The notes below the pieces were generated by a model. The model made no database searches. It was not told the DNA's origin and saw only the letters and a program-made list of their open reading frames with translations. Positions 1 through 7,028 of a stretch of DNA of 9,513 nucleotides are shown here, in pieces. Each line of letters begins with the position of its first letter. The first letter of the stretch is position 1. The translations under genes and the position numbers were made by a program. Source of the stretch: GCA-2726245 sp035513655 (GTDB lineage: Bacteria; Planctomycetota; Planctomycetia; Pirellulales; Pirellulaceae); NCBI GenBank assembly GCA_035513655.1, contig DATKBV010000153.1:1-9513 (forward strand). The letters run 5' to 3'.

Positions 1-1392
1 CTTGGCACCGTCGCACTGGCGTCGTTACTGAATCCGGAACTCTTTGCGGCTGCCGAGAAGTCTCGCAATGCGATCGGTGGTTTAGAGTCGCTGCCACACT
101 TCGCCGCGAAGGCCAAACGTGTGATCTGGCTATTTCAGTCAGGTGGGCCGTCGCAGCTCGACCTCTTCGACTACAAGCCGCAACTTCAGGCCCGGTTCGG
201 CGAAGAAGTTCCCACCTCGGTCTATCCGTCGGATCGGAAGACGACGATGACCGCCGGCCAAACGAGCTTTCCCACCGCGCCGAGTCAGTTCAAGTTCGAT
301 CGTCATGGTCAGTGTGGCACCTACGTCAGCGAAGTGCTGCCGCATATCGCCAAGATCGCGGACGACATCTGTGTAGTGAAATCAATGCACACGGATGCGA
401 TCAATCACGACCCGGCAATTACGTTCTTTCAAACCGGCTCACAAATACCTGGCCGGCCAAGCATCGGTTCGTGGATGACGTATGGTTTGGGCTCGGAGAA
501 CGCCAACTTGCCCGGGTTCGTCGCGATGACCTCACGCGGCTCCGCGAAAGCCGGCCAGCCGCTGTACGATCGACTGTGGGGAAGTGGTTTCTTGCCCGCG
601 AAATATCAAGGTGTAAAGTTTCGCGGTCAAGGTGACCCCGTGCTGGACATCCTCAACCCGCCAGGCGTCGATGCTGGCACTCGCCGCAAGATGCTCAACG
701 CGGTTGGCAAGCTTAACGAGTTGAAGCATGCAGATGTCGGCGATCCCGAGATCCAAACGCGAATCGCCCAGTATGAGTTGGCGTTTCGCATGCAGACGTC
801 GGTGCCGGAGTTGCTCGATTTGTCCGACGAGCCCGAACACATTATGGAGATGTACGGCAAGGATGTACGGCAGTCGGGCGCGTATGCCTACAACTGTTTG
901 ATCGCGCGTCGGCTGGCGGAACGTGGCGTTCGCTTCATCCAGCTGTTTCACATGGGGTGGGACCAGCATGGCAATTTACCGACACAGATTCGTGCCCAAG
1001 CCCGAGACACCGATCAAGCGAGCGCTGCGCTGGTGAAAGATCTCAAACAGCGCGGCATGTTGGAAGACACGCTGATTGTTTGGGGCGGCGAGTTCGGCAG
1101 AACGGTCTACTCGCAAGGCGGCTTGACCAAGAAGAGTTACGGTCGTGATCACCATCCGAACTGCATGAGCTATTGGTTGGCGGGTGCCGGTATTAAGGGC
1201 GGGTTGAGCTACGGCGAGACCGACGAATACAGCGTCAATGCCGTTGTCGATCGAGTTCATGTCCACGATCTGCAGGCCACGATTCTGCAACAAATGGGCG
1301 TTGACCACGAGCGCCTGACCTACAAACACCAAGGCCGACACTTCCGCCTGACGGACGTACATGGCAAAGTCGTTCGCGACATTCTCTCCTAG
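1..1392 (+). CDS. DUF1501 domain protein, 5' partial
   Basis: The frame is open from base 1 and ends at TAG 1390-1392, giving 464 visible residues; the start lies outside the window. The first residues (LGTVALASLLNPELFAAAEK) resemble the hydrophobic part and cleavage region of an export signal. DUF1501 proteins usually begin with a Tat-type signal, so the twin-arginine part is probably just upstream (inference). Family hallmarks seen: VIWLFQSGGPSQLDLFDYKP at about residues 41-60, HTDAINHD near 130, WGGEFGR at 361-367, GRDHHP at 381-386, and a C-terminal LTDVHGKVV. DUF1501 belongs to the alkaline phosphatase/sulfatase superfamily, and the Glu, Asp and His residues in these motifs are candidate metal ligands. 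The biochemical role is unknown. Family members are normally encoded beside PSD1 cytochromes. Here the nearest PSD1 gene converges on it, so its true operon partner may lie to the left. The stop codon lies inside the terminal repeat of the next feature. Confidence 0.93.
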   Translation, partial: LGTVALASLLNPELFAAAEKSRNAIGGLESLPHFAAKAKRVIWLFQSGGPSQLDLFDYKPQLQARFGEEVPTSVYPSDRKTTMTAGQTSFPTAPSQFKFDRHGQCGTYVSEVLPHIAKIADDICVVKSMHTDAINHDPAITFFQTGSQIPGRPSIGSWMTYGLGSENANLPGFVAMTSRGSAKAGQPLYDRLWGSGFLPAKYQGVKFRGQGDPVLDILNPPGVDAGTRRKMLNAVGKLNELKHADVGDPEIQTRIAQYELAFRMQTSVPELLDLSDEPEHIMEMYGKDVRQSGAYAYNCLIARRLAERGVRFIQLFHMGWDQHGNLPTQIRAQARDTDQASAALVKDLKQRGMLEDTLIVWGGEFGRTVYSQGGLTKKSYGRDHHPNCMSYWLAGAGIKGGLSYGETDEYSVNAVVDRVHVHDLQATILQQMGVDHERLTYKHQGRHFRLTDVHGKVVRDILS

Positions 1393-1522
1393 TGCTTTGT
1401 GACAGCTAAAGTTACGGGTTAATGAAATCAGCCGTTTGGGCGTTAGCCCCGGTTTTTGAGGCACTAACCGTGGCTAACGCCAAAACGGCTAATCCTAAAT
1501 CTTAGCCGTCACAAAGCACTAG
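1389..1522. repeat. 134-bp palindromic element (MITE/REPIN-like)
   Basis: The outer arms CTAGTGCTTTGTGAC (1389-1403) and GTCACAAAGCACTAG (1508-1522) are perfect 15-bp inverted repeats. Inside them, 1429-1454 pairs with 1466-1491, matching at 23 of 26 positions around an 11-base loop (1455-1465). The ends can be read as an 11-bp terminal repeat (1393-1403 / 1508-1518) flanked on both sides by CTAG, which could be a 4-bp target duplication; because CTAG is itself palindromic, this is not proven. There is no coding capacity, so any mobility would need enzymes supplied elsewhere. It sits between the convergent DUF1501 and PSD1 genes and could act as a two-way terminator hairpin, although no T-tract follows it. 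I believe related repeats are common in planctomycete genomes, but that is from memory. Confidence 0.8.
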
Positions 1523-1560
1523 CGTGAACGCGTTCCGGTCTCAATCCCGGTAACCAATTC

Positions 1561-3873
1561 CTACTCCTTCGTCACGGCTTCATCGAGATTCAGGACCGTC
1601 GACGCCAGCATCGTCATGGCGGCGAGTTGCACAGCGTCGCGGCTCTTGTCGCGCGGGAACTCGCCAACGGTTAACAGTTTCTCCGCAGCCTGGTGATCGC
1701 TTTCGTACTTCCCGAGGAACTCGTGATACACGTCGCGCAAGAGATCCAGCTCGCGACCGCTTGGATATCGTCCCAAGCCGGCTCGAAATCCAAAGTTGAT
1801 TTGCTCATCGAGCGTCCCGCCGCCTTCCTGTAGGATTCGTTCGGCCATGGTCCGCGAGGCCTCGACGAAGGCGATGTTGTTCATCAGTGTGAGGGCTTGT
1901 AAGGGCGAATTGGTATGGCCCTTGTGTACGATGCAGACCTCGCGTTCCGCGGCGTTGAACGTCAACATCGTGGGAGGCGGTATCGTCCGTCGCCAATACG
2001 TGTAGAGGCTGCGCCGGTAGAGACTTTCGCCATGATCTTGGACGTACTTGTTATTCGAGATCGATTCCCAGATTCCAGGCGGCATGTACGGCTTGACCGA
2101 CTCGCCGCCGATCTTATCCGACAGCAGCCCGCTGATCGCCAAGGCCTGATCGCGGATCTGGTATGCCGACAATCGCTCGCGCGGCCCGCGTGCCAGCAGT
2201 CGGTTCTCTGGATCGCGAGTCCGCAAGCTGTCATTCGTCACCGACGACTGACGGTAGGTCGCGCTCGTCACGATTAACCGCTGCACTGCCTTGGGGTCCC
2301 AATTCAGTCGGATGAATTCGTTCGCTAACCAGTCCAGCAACTCAGGATGGCTGGGCATCTCACCCTGGATGCCGAAATTGTCGCTGGTGCGGACGAGTCC
2401 GAGGCCAAAGAACATCTGCCAATAGCGATTGATCGTCACGCGCGCGGTCAACGGGTTGGTCGGACTTACTAACCACTTGGCTAGATCAAGGCGGTTCGTG
2501 AACTCGCCAGGTTCTCGTCCGCCAAGGCTGACTGGAATTGCTGGATTCAGTGTTTCCGATTTGTCGGGTTCGTTGTACTGACCTCTTTTTAGTACGTAGG
2601 TGGGACGCGCCGTCGGTAGCTCCTGCATGACCATCACAGTCTCAGGGCCGCCTGGGTTTGGTCGAACGACCGATGTCTGCGTGGTAATCAGCTTGTAAGG
2701 TTCGGGCGAAATCAGTCGGTTCTCGTCGCCCGAAAGATGAGGCCACGACTTCGGAAGCGTAACAAAGGGCGGACTGTTGCCGTTGTTCGGACCAAGTCCC
2801 CACTCGGGGACGTTATTGAAAAACGCAAACATCTGGTAGTAGTCACGCTGAGTCAACGGATCATATTTGTGATCGTGACATCGCGCACAGCCAACCGTCA
2901 GGCCAAGCCATACGGTTCCCACCGTGTCGACACGATCGACGACGTATTCGACCGCCCACTCCTCGGGAATCGAGCCTCCCTCGGAGTTGATACGATGATT
3001 GCGGCCGAACCCAGTCGCAATCTGTTGAAACAGCGTCGCATCGGGCAGCATGTCGCCGGCAATTTGTTCGATGGTGAACTGGTCGAAGGGCATATTGTCG
3101 TTCAACGCCATGATCACCCAGTCGCGCCACGGCCACATGTAACGCGTACGATCGTTTTGATACCCGTCGGTGTCGGCATATCGCGCCGCGTCAAGCCACG
3201 GTCGCGCCATGTGTTCGCCATAACGCGGTGAAGCGAGCAGCCGATCGAGCACTCGTTCATAGCTGTTCGGCGACTCGTCATTCACAAAGGCGTCGATCTC
3301 GTCGAACGTTGGCGGCAGACCGGTGAGATCAAGCGTCACGCGACGAAGCAGCGTCTCGCGCTCTGCAAGTTTCGTTGGAGTCAGTCCTTCTACTTCAAGC
3401 CGACTTAAGACAAAGTGATCGATCGCGTTCCGCATCCACTCGACTTTCCACGAACGGGGCAATGCCGCGCGCCGCGGAGCTTCGAACGCCCAATGCGTTG
3501 TCCACTTCGCCCCTTCCTCGACCCACGCTTGAAGCACATCGATCTCGGCGGGCAAGAGTTGCCGTGTCGAGTCGGCTGGGGGCATGCGCTGGTCAACGTC
3601 TGGCGAGCGGATGCGGCGGACCAGCTCGCTCTGCTGGCTGTTTCCGGGCGAAACGATCTTGTGACCGTCTCGCTCGCTAAACATATCCTCGCGTCTATCG
3701 AGGCGTAGGTCGGCTTCTCGCGTTTCGTTATCGGGACCGTGGCAATGAAAGCACTTATCAGACAGGATCGGCAGGACATCGCGATTGAAGTCGACATCGG
3801 CCCGCGCGGACTGCGAGCCAAGCAGTGTCAGCACGAAGAGCAACGGTAAGTGTGATTTAGAGGTTCTCGTCAT
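1561..3873 (-). CDS. PSD1-type cytochrome (PSCyt1-DUF1549-DUF1553)
   Basis: A secreted 770-residue protein of the large planctomycete PSCyt family. Residues 1-25 form a Sec signal (basic start, LPLLFVLTLLG core, ARA cleavage). A PSCyt1 domain (about 27-110) carries the haem c motif CFHCH at 41-45. A DUF1549 domain (about 140-350) includes LTGLPPT, the MARPWLDAARYADTDGYQND stretch and a second CxxCH (CARCH, 329-333) followed by DHKYDPLT. A DUF1553 domain (about 450-735) includes NRLDLAKWLV, the NRYWQMFFG motif and TNSPLQALTLMN. Many relatives carry an extra lectin- or LamG-like insert; this one goes straight from DUF1549 to DUF1553. The function is not established; covalent haem suggests extracytoplasmic electron transfer. 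I chose ATG 3871-3873. An in-frame TTG at 3886-3888 would add five residues and overlap the sulfatase stop. The gap to the upstream sulfatase is about 11 bases, suggesting translational coupling. Confidence 0.93.
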   Translation of the reverse strand: MTRTSKSHLPLLFVLTLLGSQSARADVDFNRDVLPILSDKCFHCHGPDNETREADLRLDRREDMFSERDGHKIVSPGNSQQSELVRRIRSPDVDQRMPPADSTRQLLPAEIDVLQAWVEEGAKWTTHWAFEAPRRAALPRSWKVEWMRNAIDHFVLSRLEVEGLTPTKLAERETLLRRVTLDLTGLPPTFDEIDAFVNDESPNSYERVLDRLLASPRYGEHMARPWLDAARYADTDGYQNDRTRYMWPWRDWVIMALNDNMPFDQFTIEQIAGDMLPDATLFQQIATGFGRNHRINSEGGSIPEEWAVEYVVDRVDTVGTVWLGLTVGCARCHDHKYDPLTQRDYYQMFAFFNNVPEWGLGPNNGNSPPFVTLPKSWPHLSGDENRLISPEPYKLITTQTSVVRPNPGGPETVMVMQELPTARPTYVLKRGQYNEPDKSETLNPAIPVSLGGREPGEFTNRLDLAKWLVSPTNPLTARVTINRYWQMFFGLGLVRTSDNFGIQGEMPSHPELLDWLANEFIRLNWDPKAVQRLIVTSATYRQSSVTNDSLRTRDPENRLLARGPRERLSAYQIRDQALAISGLLSDKIGGESVKPYMPPGIWESISNNKYVQDHGESLYRRSLYTYWRRTIPPPTMLTFNAAEREVCIVHKGHTNSPLQALTLMNNIAFVEASRTMAERILQEGGGTLDEQINFGFRAGLGRYPSGRELDLLRDVYHEFLGKYESDHQAAEKLLTVGEFPRDKSRDAVQLAAMTMLASTVLNLDEAVTKE

Positions 3874-3884
3874 TGCTTGAAGTT

Positions 3885-5228
3885 TCAACCGCCCTGCAGC
3901 GGTTTACCTCCGGTCTCCTTCCACCATGCCATCGCCGCGGCCTTCATCTGGACAATTCGCTCGGCCTGTTCAGTTTCTTCGGCGAGATTGGTCTGTTCGT
4001 ATGGGTCGGTACTCAGGTCAAAGAGGTCTTGGTCACCCTGCTGGCGCGTCGGGTACGGGGTGACGATCGATTGGATACGGAAGTAACTCTGATTCCGTCT
4101 TTGGTCGACGTCTTGCAAGTAGAGAATATACTTCCACTGCTTGTCACGGACGTATAGTGCATAGACATCGCGTTCGGGGCGTTCGTCACCTTTCGTAACA
4201 AATGCCGGATAGATGGCACCGAACAGTTGATCGCGATTCGTGTTTGACTTGCCGTCGATGATCGGTCGAAGGCTATTGCCCGCCGCGGTCTCAGGCGTGT
4301 CGACGCCGGCATAGTCAAGCAGCGTCGGATTAATGTCGAGAGTGCTCGTCAATTGATCGAAACGCTGTTCACCCTTGATTTTTCCCGGCCAAGTGAAAAA
4401 GACCGGCGTGCGAACGCCTTTTTCGAATGGCGAGCCCTTCGAGACCAGCCCATTGCACCAGCCGTTATCGATCACAAAGGCGAACAGCGTGTTGTCATAC
4501 AGTCCCTTCTCGCGAAGCTTCTCTTCGAGTTGTCCGATTCCATCGTCGAGCCACGCTTCCATCGCGAAGCTGAGATGTTCCTTCTTCAGAAACTCTTTCC
4601 GGTTTTCGGCCGTGATGTAATCGGGAACCGGGATCTTGTCTTGGTCGAACAGATCGAGATACTTTCGTGGCGGATTGTGAGGCGTGTGCGGAATCAGCGG
4701 TGCCCACCAAATAAACAGAGGCTGCTTTCCGCCTCGATCGTCGATGAACGCGAACAAATTGTCTTGTCCGTCGCGTACGAACTTATTGGCCGTCTTACCA
4801 GCCCCATGCGTGAATCCCATTTCGCGCGGGTCGCCTTCCCAGTATTTTCCTTCGACATAAGTCGCATACCCGGCGTCCCGCAACAAGCTCGGCAACGAAT
4901 TCTTCGGCGAGAGCTTTGCGGTGCCGAAGTTGTAGTAAATCCCCGATTGATGCGGCCAACGACCGCTAAGAAAACTGGCCAGCGTGGGATGACATCGCGA
5001 CATCGGCAGATGGGCCGTCGTGAAGACCGCGCCGGATTTGGCGAGTCGGTCGAGATTCGGAGTATGAACGGCCTCGTTCCCCATAAAGCCGAGGTGCTCG
5101 TTGTCGTGATCGTCCGAAATGATGAAGACAATGTTCGGCTGCTCCCCGACAGCGGCTGCCGTCGATCGACAGATCATCGCTGAAAGTGCGACAACAAACA
5201 CGAGTGCTTTGGCGATTTGAAAGTACAT
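3885..5228 (-). CDS. secreted sulfatase-family protein, atypical active site
   Basis: A 447-residue protein with an N-terminal signal peptide (hydrophobic residues 6-19, probable cleavage near 25). The sulfatase fold is clear: PNIVFIISDDHD with the metal-binding pair D39/D40; HTPNLDRLAKSGAVF; C79-H-P81-T-L83 at the nucleophile position; LSGRWPHQSG; GKYWEG with K128; PHTPH near 180-184; D254-N255-G as the second metal pair; K264; and a C-terminal DLFDLSTDPYEQTNLA, typical of sulfatases. Known sulfatases need C/S-x-P-x-R for conversion of Cys/Ser to formylglycine. Here the Arg is Leu83, and the usual His of GKWH is Trp130. It may therefore be a divergent sulfatase, a phosphoesterase-like relative, or inactive. 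The ATG at 5226-5228 has only a weak purine tract upstream. It lies 24 bases after the protease gene and about 11 bases before the PSD1 gene. Confidence 0.92.
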   Translation of the reverse strand: MYFQIAKALVFVVALSAMICRSTAAAVGEQPNIVFIISDDHDNEHLGFMGNEAVHTPNLDRLAKSGAVFTTAHLPMSRCHPTLASFLSGRWPHQSGIYYNFGTAKLSPKNSLPSLLRDAGYATYVEGKYWEGDPREMGFTHGAGKTANKFVRDGQDNLFAFIDDRGGKQPLFIWWAPLIPHTPHNPPRKYLDLFDQDKIPVPDYITAENRKEFLKKEHLSFAMEAWLDDGIGQLEEKLREKGLYDNTLFAFVIDNGWCNGLVSKGSPFEKGVRTPVFFTWPGKIKGEQRFDQLTSTLDINPTLLDYAGVDTPETAAGNSLRPIIDGKSNTNRDQLFGAIYPAFVTKGDERPERDVYALYVRDKQWKYILYLQDVDQRRNQSYFRIQSIVTPYPTRQQGDQDLFDLSTDPYEQTNLAEETEQAERIVQMKAAAMAWWKETGGKPLQGG

Positions 5229-5252
5229 GGATGTCTCTTGAGCAGGAAAGGT

Positions 5253-5636
5253 TTAACTTGACCTGGGACGTAAACTCTTTAATCGCACTGCCGGCGACCG
5301 TTTGAGCCGTTGGCTCCGTGGGTCGACTTCAATCCCGACGGACTCCAAGGCGGTAACGCCAAGGATCGGTTCCGCGTCATCATCTCCGAAGATCACGGTA
5401 CCCGCTGTCCAATCTCCCATGAACTCGATCTCCGCCCCGGTTACATCAAGCTGCAGCTCGCTTCCGTCGGCAAGCTCGTAGCTTCTCTTGCCTTTTGCGA
5501 TCAAACCGATCGATTCTAAGTGTTTTCGAGGCACGAGAGAATCGGTCGCGCCTGTATCGACCAGAAACAATCCTTCCCAGTATCTGTCCGGATCGGAGGG
5601 ATTCCTGATGGTCACTGTCACATGCGTCGCGCCCAT
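5253..5636 (-). CDS. clan AA (retropepsin-like) aspartic protease
   Basis: A 127-residue protein with no signal peptide or membrane segment, so cytoplasmic. Seen: THVTVTIRNPSDPDRYWEGLFLVDTGATDSLVP, in which DTGAT (numbered from the ATG, about residues 28-32) is the catalytic Asp-Thr-Gly motif of retroviral-type aspartic proteases; then LADGSELQLDVTGAEIEF and a C-terminal EPILGVTALESVGIEVDP, matching the second half of the single-domain fold. Such proteins act as dimers, each giving one Asp. The substrate is unknown. A GTG at 5646-5648 would add four residues, but the ATG at 5634-5636 is preferred because GGAGAG ends four bases upstream. It is the first gene of the apparent operon with the sulfatase and PSD1 genes; a functional link to them is not shown. 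Confidence 0.88.
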   Translation of the reverse strand: MGATHVTVTIRNPSDPDRYWEGLFLVDTGATDSLVPRKHLESIGLIAKGKRSYELADGSELQLDVTGAEIEFMGDWTAGTVIFGDDDAEPILGVTALESVGIEVDPRSQRLKRSPAVRLKSLRPRSS

Positions 5637-5640
5637 AATG

Positions 5641-5646
5641 CTCTCC
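5641..5646 (-). promoter_or_regulatory. ribosome binding site of the aspartic protease
   Basis: Read on the minus strand, GGAGAG stands four bases before ATG 5634-5636. The site overlaps the alternative GTG start (5646-5648), which argues that the ATG is the real start. Confidence 0.6.
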
Positions 5647-5687
5647 ACGCCGAAGTCGATGGCTTTAAGTACCTAATACTAACCCCT

Positions 5688-5763
5688 GGCGCGTCGAATT
5701 GCGCCCTGGGCGACTCACAATGGATGCCTTCGCCCCATGCAAGCCCAGGGCTTTTGTGTTTTT
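5688..5763. repeat. cluster of competing inverted repeats with T-rich end
   Basis: GGCGC (5688-5692) pairs with GCGCC (5701-5705). GCCCTGGGC (5703-5711) is the exact reverse complement of GCCCAGGGC (5743-5751). The right arm also forms a small hairpin by itself, AAGCC-CAG-GGCTT (5741-5753), followed by TTGTGTTTTT. That last part resembles a plus-strand factor-independent terminator, but no plus-strand gene lies upstream to use it. The pairings share bases and exclude each other. It could be a remnant of a dispersed repeat or an antisense terminator; neither is shown. Confidence 0.4.
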
Positions 5764-5788
5764 CAAGCTGCGGTGTTTGTAACGCGAC

Positions 5789-5834
5789 GCGTTAGCGAGG
5801 AGCGAGGAGAACGATGTGATTTCCTCACTAACGC
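5789..5834. repeat. short palindromic repeat, 13-bp arms
   Basis: GCGTTAGCGAGGA (5789-5801) and TCCTCACTAACGC (5822-5834) are inverted repeats matching at 12 of 13 positions around a 20-base centre. The loop begins with GCGAGGA, repeating the end of the left arm. The arm text (GTTAGCGAGGA, CACTAACGCTTCGGGTTGCG) is what I recall from abundant dispersed repeats in Rhodopirellula-like genomes, where it produces spurious reading frames containing ATRSVSE. It codes for nothing credible. Confidence 0.6.
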
Positions 5835-6117
5835 TTCGGGTTGCGATTGACGATGGCTCGCCAATGTGAAAAACCGAAGGGCCCTGATGCAAGCCCGCCG
5901 CACACTGCATTTGTCCGATCGGCAAGCTAGAATGCGATTCGAATAACACTCCGCAGACATAACGACTGATATAACTGGTCCGATAATCCCGACGGCAATC
6001 TCGTCAATGGAGCTGGCTTGCCGGCGGCTCCGTTTCGGACGGACTCGTGGGACGTAACGCAAGAAGATTGAATTCACTAACTGACGAATCCGTTATGGAA
6101 CCAAGACTAGTTGCCAT

Positions 6118-6121
6118 AGGA
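6118..6121 (+). promoter_or_regulatory. ribosome binding site supporting the TTG start of the SBF gene
   Basis: AGGA lies seven bases before TTG 6129-6131. An ATG at 6122-6124 directly abuts the AGGA and is in another frame, and an in-frame TGA at 6123-6125 excludes any start further upstream. This site therefore decides the start. Confidence 0.55.
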
Positions 6122-6128
6122 ATGAACC

Positions 6129-7028
6129 TTGGACTTTGCTTCAGTCGAATATTACCTTTCGGTGACGATGCTCGTCACGTCGGTATTGGGGATGGGAGCG
6201 ACACTCACGGTTCGGGAATTCGGTGCCGTATGCCGCGCGCCACAAGGCATCTTGTCAGTGTTGCTCGCCCAGGTCGTGATCACTCCTTTGTTGGCTATGG
6301 CACTAGCCTATCTGTTCCGACTTCCAGCGGGAGTTGCGTTCGGGCTGTTGCTGATCGCGGCGATGCCAGGCGGCCTGTTTTCCAACCTGCTAACCCACCT
6401 GGGACGAGGCAACGTGGCTTTGTCGATCGCGGCGACCGCGGTCTCGACGTTACTCTGTCTGATTAGCACATCAAGCGTCTTGCGAATCTGCGGCGCGACT
6501 CATTTACTGGCTGACTTTACCATGCCGGTAGGAAGAATCCTCGTGGAAATCGCCTGCTACCTGTTGGCTCCACTGCTGCTCGGTATGGCGATCCGGCGAG
6601 TCTGGCCGGTACTAGCTCCGTTTGTCAGCCGCAACTTCATCCGGCTGAGCACGATCTTACTTGGCTTGTACATTGTTGGCGCGATCGGTAGCGGGCGGAT
6701 TGAGTTCGCCAGTTACGGCTGGCGCACGCCGTTGGCACTGTTCCTGTTTGGCACATTGTCGATGTGGAGCGGAGTCGGTACCGCCACCCTCTTTCGCTTG
6801 GCACCGAATGACCGGTTCACCGTCGCGATCGAGGTATTAGTGCGCAACGGAGGCTTGGCGCTAATGCTGAAGGCGGCAGTGCTTCCCTCCGTGGCAGGTA
6901 TTGCGGATCCGATCGGTGACGGTGTGTTATATGTCATCTTGTTCTACGTGGGAGTATCGTTGGCAATTGGCTTACATGAAGTCTGTCTAAAGCGGCTGAA
7001 GTGGGGAGTTCTTTACGCGGAGCGATAG
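6129..7028 (+). CDS. bile acid:sodium symporter (SBF/BASS) family protein
   Basis: A 299-residue polytopic inner-membrane protein, about nine or ten hydrophobic segments, of the usual length for the family. The hallmark is AAMPGGLFSNLLTHLGRGNVALS at about 77-99 followed by TAVSTL, matching the family GG-x-x-SN-x-x-T crossover motif that helps bind sodium. The first segment ends GMGATLTVREF, also typical. Q48 fits the conserved Gln of the third helix. The C-terminal sodium motif, usually E-x-G-x-Q-N, reads E235-V-L-V-R239-N240, so Gln is Arg and Gly is Leu. Relatives import bile acids, pantothenate, pyruvate or other organic anions; the substrate here is unknown. The start is TTG with AGGA seven bases upstream; the first in-frame ATG (6168) would cut into the first membrane segment. 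No close neighbour suggests an operon. Confidence 0.85.
   Translation: MDFASVEYYLSVTMLVTSVLGMGATLTVREFGAVCRAPQGILSVLLAQVVITPLLAMALAYLFRLPAGVAFGLLLIAAMPGGLFSNLLTHLGRGNVALSIAATAVSTLLCLISTSSVLRICGATHLLADFTMPVGRILVEIACYLLAPLLLGMAIRRVWPVLAPFVSRNFIRLSTILLGLYIVGAIGSGRIEFASYGWRTPLALFLFGTLSMWSGVGTATLFRLAPNDRFTVAIEVLVRNGGLALMLKAAVLPSVAGIADPIGDGVLYVILFYVGVSLAIGLHEVCLKRLKWGVLYAER

Larger units (their letters stand above)
5637..6128. other. intergenic region between divergent genes
   Basis: About 490 bases separating the minus-strand protease operon from the plus-strand SBF transporter. The open frames here are short, lack family motifs and run through repeat DNA, so I call no gene. It must hold promoters for both directions, but I could not identify convincing -35/-10 boxes. 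The left half contains inverted repeats (5688-5763 and 5789-5834). A 10-base word, ATGCAAGCCC, occurs at 5737-5746 and again at 5887-5896. From about 5900 to 6110 I see nothing recognisable apart from a weak GGAGC/GCTCC pairing near 6010-6030. Confidence 0.6.

Noticed and set aside
3874..3888. TTG start for the PSD1 protein, five residues longer
   Set aside because: The ATG at 3871-3873 gives a normal signal peptide and a cleaner operon gap; the TTG has no good ribosome site and overlaps the upstream stop codon.
4353..5183. Plus-strand open frame of 276 codons antisense to the sulfatase
   Set aside because: The minus-strand frame holds a complete sulfatase-family protein; this frame shows no motif and is a shadow of it.
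5665..5949. Minus-strand open frame of 94 codons containing ATRSVSEEI
   Set aside because: It runs through the palindromic repeat at 5789-5834, has no family motif, and this peptide is the kind of product I associate with planctomycete repeat DNA.
5900..6110. Possible tRNA or small structured RNA upstream of the SBF gene
   Set aside because: I found no cloverleaf, no T-loop consensus and only one weak 5-bp pairing.
6047..6466. Plus-strand open frame of 139 codons overlapping the start of the SBF gene
   Set aside because: It is out of frame with the clear SBF protein, has no recognisable domain, and most of its length is a shadow of that gene.
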